DNA of 64,000 nt from Vibrio sp. UCD-FRSSP16_30 (lineage in GTDB: Bacteria > Pseudomonadota > Gammaproteobacteria > Enterobacterales > Vibrionaceae), in assembly GCF_001676025.1 (NCBI RefSeq), contig NZ_LZFW01000035.1:124001-188000 (forward strand). Reading direction: 5' to 3'. Below, piece after piece: positions 20,552 to 30,667 of this stretch. Below the pieces are notes generated by a model, which saw only the letters and a program-made list of their open reading frames with translations, did no database searches and was not told where the DNA came from. How positions within the stretch are numbered: the first letter of the stretch is position 1; each line of letters opens with the position of its first letter. The position numbers were made by a program, and so were the translations under genes.

Positions 20552-21307
20552 TTAAGCCTCTTCGTTTTCAGCCTCATTCTCATCGTCTTTTTTGGTATAG
20601 AAGCGAGCAAAAAACAAACCCACTTCAAATAAAAGCAACATTGGAATGGCCAGTAGCGTCTGCGAGATAATATCTGGAGGCGTTAACATCATACCGATGA
20701 CAAAAGCCCCAACCACCACAAATGGTCTTTTTCTTTTCAGCGTGGCGACGTCGGTTGCACCTGTCCAGCACAGCAAGATGATGGCAACAGGCACTTCAAA
20801 GGCAATACCGAAAGCTAAAAATAGCGCTAAGACAAAATCCAGATAACTGGAAATGTCAGTTGCGAACTCTACACCGCCCAATGAAATAGCAGTAAAGAAG
20901 CCAAAAACCAGCGGGAACACAACAAAATACGCAAATGCTACACCACAATAAAAAAGTAATGAGCTAGAGAACATCAAAGGCATGACTAAACGCTTTTCAT
21001 GCTTATAAAGCCCCGGCGCAACAAACGCCCAAACCTGATGCAATACAAACGGAATGGCAATAAACACCGATGCAATTAACGTCAATTTAAGTGGCGTAAA
21101 AAACGGTGATGCAACGTCTGTTGCAATCATCGTTGCCCCTTCAGGTAAACGATCAATTAAAGGGGCTGAAACAAACTCATAGATATGACCAGAAAAATAT
21201 ATCAAACATAAAAATACAACCATCACGGCACTAATCGCGCGCAATAGACGAGTTCTTAGCTCAATTAAATGACTCATCAATGGCTGGTTGGAATCAACCG
21301 AAGACAT
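20552..21307 (-). CDS. tatC: Sec-independent protein translocase TatC
   Basis: TatC is the twin-arginine signal receptor of the Tat export system in the inner membrane. The 251-residue protein has six hydrophobic segments, the N-terminal [13 protein letters not shown] motif and the conserved [12 protein letters not shown] loop after the second helix. The C-terminus is acidic ([11 protein letters not shown]), longer than needed for the core. It is the last gene of the ubiE-tatC operon, 46 bases after tatB. Confidence 0.97.
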   Translation of the reverse strand: MSSVDSNQPLMSHLIELRTRLLRAISAVMVVFLCLIYFSGHIYEFVSAPLIDRLPEGATMIATDVASPFFTPLKLTLIASVFIAIPFVLHQVWAFVAPGLYKHEKRLVMPLMFSSSLLFYCGVAFAYFVVFPLVFGFFTAISLGGVEFATDISSYLDFVLALFLAFGIAFEVPVAIILLCWTGATDVATLKRKRPFVVVGAFVIGMMLTPPDIISQTLLAIPMLLLFEVGLFFARFYTKKDDENEAENEEA

Positions 21308-21353
21308 AGAAACCTCTATAAAATAACAAAAGGGGCAACTTGGCCCCTATTGA

Positions 21354-21695
21354 TTAATCTTGTGATTTGGGAGAAGACGCTGTGCTTGAATTCTCTGAGG
21401 GTTGTTTATAAGGTTGCTGAACACTCTTAGCAGCCTCTTTGAGCTCTTCCACAGATTCTCGTAATTCAGGTGACATATCTTTCATCCCCAAATTTTCCGC
21501 TTTTTTCAGGTTCTCCTGAAGCTCATGCACTTTTAGTTCATGCTCAAGTTCATCTTTGACGTTATTGGCCATAGATTTTGCAGAACTGATAAAGCGAACA
21601 ACACTGCGGATAGCGACAGGGAGACGCTCAGGGCCCAATACAACTAATCCCAATACCGAGATTAATATAAGCTCCCAAAAACCTATATCGAACAC
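21354..21695 (-). CDS. tatB: Sec-independent protein translocase TatB
   Basis: The 113-residue protein has one N-terminal membrane helix ([22 protein letters not shown]), the Gly-Pro hinge [11 protein letters not shown], and then an amphipathic helix with a charged tail. TatB joins TatC to form the substrate receptor. It starts three bases after tatA, with tatC following. Confidence 0.95.
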   Translation of the reverse strand: MFDIGFWELILISVLGLVVLGPERLPVAIRSVVRFISSAKSMANNVKDELEHELKVHELQENLKKAENLGMKDMSPELRESVEELKEAAKSVQQPYKQPSENSSTASSPKSQD

Positions 21696-21698
21696 AGA

Positions 21699-21956
21699 TT
21701 AAACCTGCTCTTTATCTTTTTGCTTTTCAGCACTTTTCTCAGCAGCTTGTTTTTCTGAGATGTTTTTCTGCTCAAAGTCTGCATCTTTAGCTTCTTTTGA
21801 GTCCTTTGTTGCTACGTCATCTTCTGACATTGCTTTTTTAAAGCCTTTAACCGCAGAGCCGAGATCTCCACCCATGCCACGAAGTTTTTTGGTACCGAAT
21901 AATAGAACTACGATCACTGCAATGATCAAAAGTTGCCAAATACTAATTCCACCCAT
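21699..21956 (-). CDS. tatA: Sec-independent protein translocase TatA
   Basis: The 85-residue protein has the N-terminal membrane helix [18 protein letters not shown], the hinge [14 protein letters not shown], and the amphipathic segment [10 protein letters not shown] very Lys/Glu-rich tail follows. This is the pore-forming Tat component. It starts 27 bases after ubiB, and the operon continues into tatB and tatC. Confidence 0.96.
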   Translation of the reverse strand: MGGISIWQLLIIAVIVVLLFGTKKLRGMGGDLGSAVKGFKKAMSEDDVATKDSKEAKDADFEQKNISEKQAAEKSAEKQKDKEQV

Positions 21957-21983
21957 TGTAATTACCCTTATCCTTTAGATAAA

Positions 21984-23621
21984 TTATTTTTTGCGGTAAG
22001 TGAGCCAGCTGAAAACCCAAGCTAGCACCCCAAGTCCGCCAACCCCTGAAGAAATCAAAGGGTTATCGTTAACATAAAGTATGGACGAGCATACGATAAA
22101 TGTAGCCCCTATTCCAAACATAAATTGGCCTGTAGCGTGTTGTCTTTTCGTTTGTCGATATCCCTCATATAAATGTTCGACTTTTATAGACAATTGCTTA
22201 CCATGCTTTAGGTTGTCGTACAGTAACTCTGGCAATTCTGGCAATTTCTCAGCCCAAAATGGCGCACGTTCTTTGATTGAATTAATCATAGCCTGCGGAC
22301 CAACTTGTTGACCCATCCATTTTTCTAAAAATGGCTTTGCGGTTTGCCATAAATCCAATTGCGGATACAACTGTCTTCCGAGCCCTTCGACATACAATAA
22401 CGTCTTTTGCAGTAATACTAACTGAGGCTGAACTTCCATATTGTAACGACGAGCCGTATTAAACAAATTCAGCAATACATGCCCAAAAGAGATCTCACAT
22501 AATGGCTTGGCAAAAATAGGCTCACACACCATGCGAATCGCAAACTCAAACTCTTGTACATTAGTGTCAGCGGGGACCCAACCTGAATCAACGTGTAGCT
22601 GTGCCACCTTGTAATAGTCTCGATTAAAAAAGGCTAACAGGTTTTCTGCTAAGTAACGCTTGTCATCAGCATTCAGTGTCCCAACAATGCCACAATCTAA
22701 ACCAATCCATTGTGGATTTTCAGGATGAGAATACTGCACAAATACATTGCCAGGATGCATGTCGGCATGAAAAAAGCTGTCTCGGAATACCTGAGTGAAG
22801 AAAACCGTTACCCCTCGCTCCGCCAGCAACTTCATATTAGTGCCATTGCGTTTCAGGCCTTCGATGTCCGAAACTTGGATTCCGTAGATTCGCTCAGAAA
22901 CCATCAGGTTCCGGCTACTTAGATCAGGGATAATCTCAGGAATATATAGCTCTTCACTTTCTGCGAAATTACGTCGCAGCTGCATTGCATTAGCCGCTTC
23001 TCGGCGTAAATCCAGTTCATCAAGTAGTGTTTTTTCGTATTCGGCCACTACTTCCACAGGTTTAAGCCTGCGAGCTTCTGGTACCATTTTGGTCAGTAGA
23101 CGAGCCATGCGTAGCATGAGTTTTATGTCAGCATCGATAACAGGTCGAATATCGGGACGGATAATTTTTAGAACGACATCGCGCCCTGAATCTTTCAGTT
23201 TTGCGGTATGAACTTGGGCAATAGAAGCAGAAGCTAGACAGTTGATATCAAAATCATCAAACCACTTTTCTACCGGTCCACCCAAAGCAAGTTCAATGTG
23301 TTTTTTTGCCAATTGACCATCAAAGGAGTCAACCCGATCTTGTAGCAAAGCCAGTTGATCGGCGATATAGGGAGGAAAAAGGTCGCGACGAGTAGACATC
23401 ATCTGACCAAACTTGATCCAGACAGGCCCAAGTTCTTGCAATGCCAAACGCATGCGCTGACCTAAGTCTTTATCTGGATGTTTGTTTTTGACCCAAAATA
23501 GTGCCTTGCGAGCTAGGCGAGGAAATTTAGCAAGATCGTGCTCAGGAATGAGTTCATCTAGCCCGTACTCAAGTTGAACTCGTGTAATGTGGTAAAGGCG
23601 CTTTAGCTCTGAGGGCGTCAT
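21984..23621 (-). CDS. ubiB: UbiB, atypical kinase/ATPase for ubiquinone biosynthesis
   Basis: UbiB is a membrane-associated ADCK-type atypical kinase needed for ubiquinone synthesis, probably by extracting hydrophobic intermediates using ATP. The 545 residues include the family's KxGQ segment ([20 protein letters not shown]), an Ala-rich nucleotide loop (SASIAQVH), [12 protein letters not shown], and GLDCGIVG in place of the usual kinase DFG. Two membrane helices close the C-terminus. It overlaps ubiJ by four bases and runs into tatA, the standard gammaproteobacterial order. Confidence 0.97.
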   Translation of the reverse strand: MTPSELKRLYHITRVQLEYGLDELIPEHDLAKFPRLARKALFWVKNKHPDKDLGQRMRLALQELGPVWIKFGQMMSTRRDLFPPYIADQLALLQDRVDSFDGQLAKKHIELALGGPVEKWFDDFDINCLASASIAQVHTAKLKDSGRDVVLKIIRPDIRPVIDADIKLMLRMARLLTKMVPEARRLKPVEVVAEYEKTLLDELDLRREAANAMQLRRNFAESEELYIPEIIPDLSSRNLMVSERIYGIQVSDIEGLKRNGTNMKLLAERGVTVFFTQVFRDSFFHADMHPGNVFVQYSHPENPQWIGLDCGIVGTLNADDKRYLAENLLAFFNRDYYKVAQLHVDSGWVPADTNVQEFEFAIRMVCEPIFAKPLCEISFGHVLLNLFNTARRYNMEVQPQLVLLQKTLLYVEGLGRQLYPQLDLWQTAKPFLEKWMGQQVGPQAMINSIKERAPFWAEKLPELPELLYDNLKHGKQLSIKVEHLYEGYRQTKRQHATGQFMFGIGATFIVCSSILYVNDNPLISSGVGGLGVLAWVFSWLTYRKK

Positions 23622-24223
23622 TCCGTCTCCAATAAATGCGATAAACGCTGTTCAAGAGAGGTTAGCTGCAATTGCGCCTCTTCAACTTGATCACAAAAGT
23701 TGGCTACCGCTAACGGAGAAGGAGCCAGCGCCCACTCTTCGGTAATCGCATGTTTTAAATGGCGAGTATGCTTTTGTGCGTTGCTCTTTAAAAATGACAA
23801 GCTATGTTTCGCACCACTGACTAACGTATGAGCGGCAACATCACCTACCACCTTTGATAAAATCTCAGCAATATCTGGCTTGCTAAGCTGCATTAAGGTC
23901 GCAAATTGCTGTGCTACCTGCATATCTCCAGCAACCATGAGCTTATCTTGCTTAAACAACTCATTTATATTGGCTTGCTGCTGTAAGTCTCTCAATGCCG
24001 TTAAGCTTAAAGTTAACTCACAATCCGCTTTACCCTCAAATACAGCCAGTACATCGACTTGCTGGCTACATATAAAGATGAGGCTTTTATTCAGCTCTTT
24101 AAGATTTAAGCGAATAATTAAACCTTTCATTCGAGCCAATTGTTTTTGGCTCTCTGGCTGCTCTTTTATCAGCGCATTAAATGAAGTTTCAACGGCTGCG
24201 GTCACTAAGGCATCAATAGGCAT
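23618..24223 (-). CDS. ubiJ: UbiJ, accessory factor for ubiquinone biosynthesis
   Basis: The 201-residue protein fits UbiJ: an N-terminal SCP2-like lipid-binding domain (about residues 10-115) followed by a helical region and a coiled C-terminal tail ([20 protein letters not shown]). UbiJ with UbiK organises a cytosolic complex of ubiquinone enzymes and binds prenylated intermediates. It starts 12 bases after ubiE and overlaps the ubiB start by four bases, so translation is likely coupled. Confidence 0.93.
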   Translation of the reverse strand: MPIDALVTAAVETSFNALIKEQPESQKQLARMKGLIIRLNLKELNKSLIFICSQQVDVLAVFEGKADCELTLSLTALRDLQQQANINELFKQDKLMVAGDMQVAQQFATLMQLSKPDIAEILSKVVGDVAAHTLVSGAKHSLSFLKSNAQKHTRHLKHAITEEWALAPSPLAVANFCDQVEEAQLQLTSLEQRLSHLLETE

Positions 24224-24235
24224 TTCGACAATCCA

Positions 24236-25009
24236 CTAAAATTTGTAACCGCGGTGTAAAGCAACAATGCCACCGGTGAGGTTGTAATAGTTAGTTTGCT
24301 CAAATCCAGCGTCTTGCATCATACCTTCTAATGTTTCTTGGTTTGGATGCATACGAATAGATTCTGCAAGATAGCGATAACTTTCCGCATCATTGGCAAT
24401 TAAACCGCCCATTTTAGGCAAGATATGGAATGAATAGGTATCGTAAATTTTTGAAAGTGGCGAAAAAACAGGCTTTGAGAACTCAAGTATCAATAAACGG
24501 CCACCTGGCTTCAATACGCGATACATAGAGCGCAATGCTTTATCTTTATCCGTTACATTACGCAGACAAAAGCTGATAGTAATACAATCAAAATAATCAT
24601 CAGGGAACGGCAGTTCTTCGGCATTGGCTTGTACATAATGTACATTTCCAACGACACCAACATTTCTTAGTTTATCGCGACCGACATTGAGCATTGAGTT
24701 ATTGATATCTGCAAGAACAACGTGTCCTTTATCCCCAACAATACGAGAAAACTTAGCAGTAAGATCTCCGGTACCGCCTCCTAAATCTAATATACGTTGT
24801 CCTGGACGTGCGCCACTACAATCAATGGTGAAGCGTTTCCATAAGCGATGAATTCCACCAGACATTAAATCATTCATCAGGTCATATTTACTCGCAACCG
24901 AATGAAAAACCTCAGCGACCTTGGCGACCTTTTCATCTTTTGCGACAGTATCAAAGCCAAAGTGAGTAGTATTCTGCGAGGCTTGTTCTTGGGATTCTTT
25001 AACACTCAT
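24236..25009 (-). CDS. ubiE: Ubiquinone/menaquinone C-methyltransferase UbiE
   Basis: It methylates the quinone ring in both ubiquinone and menaquinone synthesis. The 257 residues include [22 protein letters not shown] motif [28 protein letters not shown] and the C-terminal [15 protein letters not shown] that marks the UbiE/COQ5 family. It is the first gene of the ubiE-ubiJ-ubiB-tatABC operon. A 314-base gap with a long hairpin lies ahead of it. Confidence 0.97.
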   Translation of the reverse strand: MSVKESQEQASQNTTHFGFDTVAKDEKVAKVAEVFHSVASKYDLMNDLMSGGIHRLWKRFTIDCSGARPGQRILDLGGGTGDLTAKFSRIVGDKGHVVLADINNSMLNVGRDKLRNVGVVGNVHYVQANAEELPFPDDYFDCITISFCLRNVTDKDKALRSMYRVLKPGGRLLILEFSKPVFSPLSKIYDTYSFHILPKMGGLIANDAESYRYLAESIRMHPNQETLEGMMQDAGFEQTNYYNLTGGIVALHRGYKF

Positions 25010-25042
25010 ATCTATGTTCTTTCTCTGAATTCGTATTCCAAA

Positions 25043-25083
25043 CGAAAGGGGCCGATAAATGTATTATTTAGGCCTCTCTTTCG
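25043..25083 (-). other. Long hairpin in the ubiE leader
   Basis: CGAAAGGGGCC (25043-25053) pairs with GGCCTCTCTTTCG (25071-25083) with a two-base bulge. It lies 34-74 bases ahead of the ubiE start. It could be an mRNA-leader structure or an upstream terminator. The remainder of the 25010-25323 gap must hold the divergent promoters of ubiE and the DMT transporter; I see no clear boxes. Confidence 0.5.
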
Positions 25084-25323
25084 GCTACGCTCACAAAAGG
25101 CATGCAAGCGAATAAAGCAGTTTACTTCATACGTTAGCGCTTGTCTTTGTTGATGTATATTCAATCTCACTCAGTTTATATAAGTGTGAATGGTACATTC
25201 AAAAAAACTCACCCCATAATGATTTTATGCGTCACAGAAATTGCCGATTGGCGCATAACTATAAAATCTATAGACTGAGCTCTCTTTGATATCGACTCGA
25301 TAATTTGGAGCACCGAACAAGCT

Positions 25324-26205
25324 ATGAATGAACGTAAAGCCCTTCTTTTGGGACTCAGCGCTGTATTACTGTGGTCAACAGTCGCAACCGCTTTTAAGCT
25401 AACATTAGCTGAATTTACGCCCATTCAAATGCTCACCTGTGCCAGTGTTGTTTCTGCAATCACATTGCTAGGCGTATGTATTGCCCAAAGAAAAACGCAC
25501 ATCATAGTCAAAACGTTTACCGCAAATCCTCTATATTATTTGTTGCTCGGCCTCATTAACCCGCTTGCCTATTATCTTATTCTGTTTAAGGCCTATGACC
25601 TGTTGCCCGCCTCGCAAGCGCAACCCATTAATTACAGCTGGGCGATAACCCTTACCTTGATGGCAGCGGTTTTTCTTGGGCAAAAGATACGAGCTCAAGA
25701 CTGGGCTGCTTGCGCATTAGGTTATTTAGGTGTGGTCGTGATTGCCACTCAAGGCGATGTATTAGGATTGCAGTTTGAAAGTCGCTTAGGCGTCGCATTA
25801 GCACTATTATCCACCCTGCTATGGGCTGGATATTGGATCTTAAATACCAAGAATAAAGCTGACCCAGTGATTGCTGTTTTACTAGGTTTCTTAGTTGCCA
25901 TCCCTTTAATTATCGCTCTGGCAGTCTGGGAGGGAGCAAGTTGGCAGATGAGCACAAAAGGTTGGCTAGCGGTAACTTATGTAGGGCTATTTGAGATGGG
26001 GATTACTTTTGTATTATGGCTAGGCGCTTTAAAAGCAACACAAAATACGGCAAGAATTAGTAACCTAATTTTTATCTCGCCCTTTATCTCCTTAATTCTA
26101 CTTTCACAAATTGTTGGAGAAGAGATTCACGCTTCAACCTTAGTCGGTTTGATTTTGATTGTTGCTGGACTGCTCGTCCAGCAACTTAAACTAAAGAAGG
26201 CGTAA
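25324..26205 (+). CDS. EamA/DMT-family transporter
   Basis: The 293-residue protein has ten predicted membrane segments in two EamA repeats (about residues 6-140 and 150-290), each beginning with a hydrophobic helix and carrying short basic loops. This is the drug/metabolite transporter superfamily, RhaT/RarD-like branch; the substrate is not predictable. Its stop codon (26203-26205) directly abuts the stop of hmgA on the other strand, so the two genes end with no spacer. Confidence 0.85.
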   Translation: MNERKALLLGLSAVLLWSTVATAFKLTLAEFTPIQMLTCASVVSAITLLGVCIAQRKTHIIVKTFTANPLYYLLLGLINPLAYYLILFKAYDLLPASQAQPINYSWAITLTLMAAVFLGQKIRAQDWAACALGYLGVVVIATQGDVLGLQFESRLGVALALLSTLLWAGYWILNTKNKADPVIAVLLGFLVAIPLIIALAVWEGASWQMSTKGWLAVTYVGLFEMGITFVLWLGALKATQNTARISNLIFISPFISLILLSQIVGEEIHASTLVGLILIVAGLLVQQLKLKKA

Positions 26206-27468
26206 TTATTTACGAGCCAATTTATGATGCGCTCTTGAGAAGTGTCCAGCGCAAAAAGCCCCCACAATCGAGAGTTCACCCGCAAGACACAATGCAGCCG
26301 CAACCTCGGCAAGTGCCTGAGACTTACCGTTGCCATGTAAGCCCATTAAATCCAAGCAAGCTTTCTGGCTAGGTAATCCCGTACCTCCGCCAACAGTACC
26401 AACCATCAAGTTAGGTAAGGTTACGCTGGCATAAAGATCGCCATTTCGATCTACTTCAAGTCGCGTCATACCCACTGCCGATTCGGCAACACACGCCGCA
26501 TCCTGACCACAGGCAATATACAAAGCAGCTAATGCATTCGCGTAGTGAGCATTAATACCAATAGTGCCACTTAATGCGCCGCCCACAGTGGTAATTTGCG
26601 CAAACTGCATCATCTTTTGTGGTGTTGTATGTAGATATTTCTCAATGAGTTTAGCTGGGATATGTGCTTCGGCAGTCACTTTCTTGCCACGAACGCTACG
26701 CAGTGTTTGTGCGTTGGCTTTTTTATCACCAGACAAGTTACCATCAAGAAAAGCATGCTCTGGCTCTACAGGTGTGTGCTCCAAAATAAACTCAAGCACA
26801 GCATTGGTCGCAATCGTCACCATATTTTGACCAGACGCATCACCGGTCAAAAATTCAAACACGAGATAAACATGATTGCCTTCAATATTAACGCTGATAT
26901 CAGTTAACTTACCGTGAGATGTGGTTTGCTCAGCAATCGTCTTAAAGGTGGCGTATTGATTAACAACCCATGCAACAAATTGGCCCGCTTCACTAAGATT
27001 AAAAAATGCAAATGCAGGAGTACGAGTCACCCCTTCATTTAGTAGCATCGCCGTCGCACCACCAGCAGCGGTTAACAGTTGTGAGCCTCGATTATAAGAC
27101 GCAACCAAAGCCGCTTCGGTCGTTGCTAGTGGCACCAGAAAATCTTGTTTTGCAAACAAACCATTGACCCTTAAAGGTCCAGCCATACCCACGGGCATCT
27201 TAATCGTGCCAATAAAGTGCTCAATGTTCTTTGAATAATCAAGCATATGCTGCTGGGTGTGTGCATCTAAAAGGTGTTGTTTAGCATCCGTGTTATCTAA
27301 AGTATCCCAGCGACGCTGAACATTTTTTTCGGTCAGATAAGGGCTTTTAGTCAGCTTTACTTTGGGCTGCTCAAAGTGAGGTTGCAAAGCCTCATTACGA
27401 AATGATGAGTCAAGTTCAGAACTAATAGATGAAGTGTGGTCACGTCGGTGCAGATTTAATTTAGGCAT
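26206..27468 (-). CDS. Class I hydroxymethylglutaryl-CoA reductase
   Basis: It interconverts HMG-CoA and mevalonate with NADPH. Motifs follow the class I (eukaryotic/archaeal) pattern: PVGMAGPLRVNG, the catalytic Glu in TTEAALVASYNRG, Lys in GDKKANAQ, Asp in ACGQDAACVAES, GTVGGGTGLPSQ, and catalytic His in GHFSRAHHKL. There is no membrane anchor. I start at the ATG 27466-27468 (420 residues); a GTG three codons upstream is possible. No other mevalonate-pathway gene is in the window, and these bacteria normally make isoprenoids by the MEP route. I recall that vibrio HMG-CoA reductases have been reported as horizontally acquired; the physiological role is open. Confidence 0.93.
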   Translation of the reverse strand: MPKLNLHRRDHTSSISSELDSSFRNEALQPHFEQPKVKLTKSPYLTEKNVQRRWDTLDNTDAKQHLLDAHTQQHMLDYSKNIEHFIGTIKMPVGMAGPLRVNGLFAKQDFLVPLATTEAALVASYNRGSQLLTAAGGATAMLLNEGVTRTPAFAFFNLSEAGQFVAWVVNQYATFKTIAEQTTSHGKLTDISVNIEGNHVYLVFEFLTGDASGQNMVTIATNAVLEFILEHTPVEPEHAFLDGNLSGDKKANAQTLRSVRGKKVTAEAHIPAKLIEKYLHTTPQKMMQFAQITTVGGALSGTIGINAHYANALAALYIACGQDAACVAESAVGMTRLEVDRNGDLYASVTLPNLMVGTVGGGTGLPSQKACLDLMGLHGNGKSQALAEVAAALCLAGELSIVGAFCAGHFSRAHHKLARK

Positions 27469-27849
27469 ATTTCTCACTTTGGAGTTATCACTAATTGCTA
27501 AGATTCCTTCCCTAGTGCAATTTTTTAATCATACAAATAGCATAATTGAGCAGAATACGAACATTCCTTACCAATTACAATGCAAACTGAATCCTACATC
27601 GTTATATAAACAATAATAAATCTATTCATCAATCAAATGTAACAAGCAATGTACAGTTTTTGTCAGTTATGGATATGCGCCTGCATTATTTCACTAAATA
27701 ACAAATAGATAATCCTAAATAAACCACTTTATATGCTCAATGGGCATAAAAATGGAATGTAACATTGTCTGTTCTGCGTATTGATTGTTTTTTAAACGAT
27801 GGCACACTACAGCCCGCACAGATATTGTGGTTTTAGGGGTTTTGTCATC
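27469..27849. other. AT-rich gap between hmgA and a small membrane-protein gene
   Basis: These 381 bases separate two divergent genes and should contain both promoters. I see no clear -35/-10 pair, repeat or hairpin. The only legible signal is the AGGGG ribosome site at 27835-27839 for the downstream gene. Confidence 0.4.
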
Positions 27850-28185
27850 ATGTTATTTATGTATTCTTTAGTGGCGTTATCAGGTGTCAGTCTAGCAGTA
27901 GGCATTGTAAGAAAAAAACGCCCTAATGTCGCAGATGAAACCAATGAAGAAATCAGTCAATACCTTAAAGAAACCGGTTATTGGGCTGATGAATATCGAA
28001 AGGCGCAGTCGAGTTATCAAAGACTGCAAATTGAATTATCTCATTCTATTGCTAACTTTCATCGTTTAAGCCCCGCACAGCAACAAGCACATAGTGCAGC
28101 ACTTAACGAATTAACAGCACACGTTGAGCAAAGAAAACAGAGAATGCAAAGAGCACAGCAGCGCTATCAAGAGTTAGCCTACTAG
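27850..28185 (+). CDS. Small membrane-anchored coiled-coil protein of unknown function
   Basis: I do not recognise the family. From the ATG at 27850, which has an AGGGG ribosome site ten bases upstream, it encodes 111 residues. There is one N-terminal membrane helix (MLFMYSLVALSGVSLAVGIV), a short basic stop-transfer KKKR-like segment, and then a Gln/Glu-rich helical region with coiled-coil character to the end (KRMQRAQQRYQEL-like). A start at 27799 would add 17 residues that look like untranslated leader. Orientation by the positive-inside rule would place the C-terminal part in the cytosol. Confidence 0.65.
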   Translation: MLFMYSLVALSGVSLAVGIVRKKRPNVADETNEEISQYLKETGYWADEYRKAQSSYQRLQIELSHSIANFHRLSPAQQQAHSAALNELTAHVEQRKQRMQRAQQRYQELAY

Positions 28186-28225
28186 TACGACACAAACATA
28201 CTGTTCGTGCCGACCATTGTGGTTA

Positions 28226-29413
28226 TTACACGCTCTGCCCTGCAACGTAACCAGAACTCCAGCACCAACAAAAATTAAAGCCCCCTAACCAGCCAGTAAC
28301 ATCCATCACTTCGCCAATAAAGTACAAGCCAGGAATGGTTTTACATTCCATTGTTTTTGATGATAGATGATCGGTATTCACACCACCTAATGTCACTTCT
28401 GCTGTTCGATAACCTTCTGTACCATTGGGTACAATTTGCCATCCTTCCAGTGTTGCGACGATATGATCATATTCTTTATGATCTAGCTGTTTTAAAGGTT
28501 TATCTACCAATAATTTACGCTCAATCATCACTTCGATTAAGCGCTTAGGTAGCACTTTAGATAAAGTATTTTTTAATGATTGATTTGGGTGATTCTCACG
28601 ATTTTGTACTAACAATTCAGAGACATCTGCTTCTGGTACAAGATTTACAGTTACCTTTTGACCTGCTTGCCAATAAGATGAAATTTGCAGCACAGCAGGG
28701 CCTGATAAACCTCGATGCGTGAACAATAATGCCTCTTTAAATACCGTCCCGTCTTCGGCAGTAAGTTCTGCCGGCACAGCAATACCCGACAATTCGCTAA
28801 AATCGATCTTATCTTGCTTATGCAGGGTAAATGGAACTAAGCCTGCTGTTGTTGGCACAACATCCAAACCAAACTGTTCTGCAATTTGATAACCAAACGG
28901 AGTTGCACCTAGCTTAGGCATTGATAGCCCGCCCGTTGCCACCACTAAAGAGTCACAGCTTATAGCCTTGCCATTTGCTAACAATGTGAAGCCACTGTCG
29001 GTTTTCTCGATATTGCTAACCGCAACTTGATACTGAAATTGCACCCAGTCAGGGTTACATTCATCGATCAACATTTTGACGATTTGCTTGGCTGAATCTT
29101 GACAAAATAATTGCCCATGATCGCGCTCTTCGAACTCGATACCATGCTTGCTGACTAAGGAGATAAAGTCCCAATTGGTATATTGTGACAATGCGGATTT
29201 TACAAAATGTGGGTTATTACAGATAAAGTTAGCAGGGGATACATCGTAATTACTAAAGTTACAACGACCACCGCCAGAGATAAGAATTTTCCGACCTGGC
29301 TTTTTGGCATGATCAACCACCAGCACTCGTTTGTGTCGTTCTCCAGCTTGCGCCGCACACATCAAACCCGCTGCACCAGCACCAATAATCACGACATCAA
29401 AGTGTTCACTCAT
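28226..29413 (-). CDS. YhiN/BaiN-family NAD(P)/FAD-dependent oxidoreductase
   Basis: The 395-residue flavoprotein belongs to the HI0933/YhiN family. It has the FAD-binding GAGAAGLMCAAQAG at residues 11-24, a GRKILISGGGRCNFSN segment, and the C-terminal GLYFIGEVMDVTGWLGGFN that closes the FAD site. The reaction in this family is not established; the name BaiN comes from a bile-acid-converting relative. In E. coli yhiN is also next to uspB/uspA, as here. Confidence 0.9.
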   Translation of the reverse strand: MSEHFDVVIIGAGAAGLMCAAQAGERHKRVLVVDHAKKPGRKILISGGGRCNFSNYDVSPANFICNNPHFVKSALSQYTNWDFISLVSKHGIEFEERDHGQLFCQDSAKQIVKMLIDECNPDWVQFQYQVAVSNIEKTDSGFTLLANGKAISCDSLVVATGGLSMPKLGATPFGYQIAEQFGLDVVPTTAGLVPFTLHKQDKIDFSELSGIAVPAELTAEDGTVFKEALLFTHRGLSGPAVLQISSYWQAGQKVTVNLVPEADVSELLVQNRENHPNQSLKNTLSKVLPKRLIEVMIERKLLVDKPLKQLDHKEYDHIVATLEGWQIVPNGTEGYRTAEVTLGGVNTDHLSSKTMECKTIPGLYFIGEVMDVTGWLGGFNFCWCWSSGYVAGQSV

Positions 29414-29442
29414 TCTTTATATCTCAAACTATTAAAACAACA

Positions 29443-29470
29443 AAGGGCATGCGAACACTCGCATACCCTT
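29443..29470 (-). terminator. Probable terminator of uspB
   Basis: AAGGGCATGCGA and TCGCATACCCTT pair with one mismatch around an ACAC loop. On the minus strand a T-rich stretch (TTTGTTGTTTT) follows. It lies 55 bases after the uspB stop. Confidence 0.65.
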
Positions 29471-29525
29471 CTAAAGAAATACATTTTACCCAGATGCAGG
29501 GGAAACTTTCAAACTAGATTTATTT

Positions 29526-29849
29526 TTATACGCTAAAAGCGGCTAGTAAAGTAACGCCTAACAGGACACAGCTCAATATAAATAGTTCTCGCACTTTGTC
29601 GCATTTATCAACAAATATTGGGTCATGATGCTGGGAGTATTCTTTAATTCTCAAATAATGGAATAGTCTAAACTGCTTTACGACATTACCTTGAGTAGTA
29701 AAAAAACCTCGTCCATCTACCTGTTGATAGAGCAATGGATGTGCCTCACGCATAACAAAAATAAGAGCTCTTAATGTACTGATATACCGCATAAAATTAA
29801 CGGCAGTCACCGTCATAAGCGCAAAAATAATCAAATCTCCACTGATCAT
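29526..29849 (-). CDS. uspB: Universal stress protein B
   Basis: The 107-residue protein has an N-terminal and a C-terminal membrane helix around a conserved cytosolic part: [31 protein letters not shown] and the later [19 protein letters not shown]. This matches E. coli UspB in length and layout. UspB is a sigma-S-dependent stationary-phase protein linked to ethanol sensitivity in E. coli; its biochemical role is unknown. It is separated from uspA by ftnA, unlike E. coli where uspB and uspA are adjacent and divergent. Confidence 0.92.
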   Translation of the reverse strand: MISGDLIIFALMTVTAVNFMRYISTLRALIFVMREAHPLLYQQVDGRGFFTTQGNVVKQFRLFHYLRIKEYSQHHDPIFVDKCDKVRELFILSCVLLGVTLLAAFSV

Positions 29850-29927
29850 CTTTATTCCTCCCTACTTCCTCTAGAAAGTGGCAAGACAACCAGTGTAAAT
29901 TAGTTGTTTAAACGAATAAGGGTAACC

Positions 29928-30455
29928 TTACTCGGGTGCCACATCCATTATTGAAGATGAACCTTCTTTAGCCATTGTTGCTAGGTCTTTATCGATAAAA
30001 AACAGCGCTTGTCCGTTTTCACCAACTAACTCTAACTTGTCTAAAATCCCTTTAAACAATTTCTCTTCTTCGTGCTGCTCTGCCACATACCACTGTAAGA
30101 AATTGAACGTTGAGTAGTCCTGAGATGTAAAGGCAACATGAGCAAGTTTGTTGATCTTTTCAGTGATCATGCACTCATGCTCATAGGTTTCACGAAAAAC
30201 TTCGCCTAAGCTGGCAAACTGATATTTTGGCGCTTCTATTGCCCCTAGAATTGGTAATGCTCCTGTCTCACTCACATAGGTGAATAAACGCTGCATATGT
30301 TCCATTTCTTCAGTGGCATGTTTGCGCATAAATTCTGCTGCACCTTCAAAACCTTTGTCTTCACACCAAGCACTCATCTGTAAGTATAGATTGGATGAAA
30401 AAAATTCTAGGTTTATTTGTGCGTTTAAATTATCAACCATCTGTTGTGACAGCAT
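29928..30455 (-). CDS. ftnA: Non-haem ferritin
   Basis: It oxidises Fe(II) and stores iron in a 24-subunit shell. The ATG at 30453-30455, with an AGAGGA site seven bases upstream, gives 175 residues starting [18 protein letters not shown]. An upstream in-frame start at 30497 would add 14 unconserved residues. Ferroxidase ligands are visible in [29 protein letters not shown] and [13 protein letters not shown]. It is divergent from uspA across a 212-base gap in which I found no convincing Fur or Fnr site. Confidence 0.95.
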   Translation of the reverse strand: MLSQQMVDNLNAQINLEFFSSNLYLQMSAWCEDKGFEGAAEFMRKHATEEMEHMQRLFTYVSETGALPILGAIEAPKYQFASLGEVFRETYEHECMITEKINKLAHVAFTSQDYSTFNFLQWYVAEQHEEEKLFKGILDKLELVGENGQALFFIDKDLATMAKEGSSSIMDVAPE

Positions 30456-30667
30456 AAGACATTCCTCTTCTTTATGGTCTAGTATCGTTAAGTTCAATAT
30501 ACAACTTGATTCTGTGCACTAAATTAACAGATTTTGCTCCAAATCAAAATTGTCTTTGTTTTGTTCATCTATTACTTAAACCTAAGATAACTTAGACAGA
30601 AAAGGGCGCACTCCCTGCTAAAATATAATAAGTCGTACTCTATTTATATTCTTAACAAGGAGTCATC

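Noticed and set aside
25010-25323. Small plus- and minus-strand frames in the ubiE/DMT gap
   Set aside because: They overlap the starts of the flanking genes, lack ribosome sites and show no family features.
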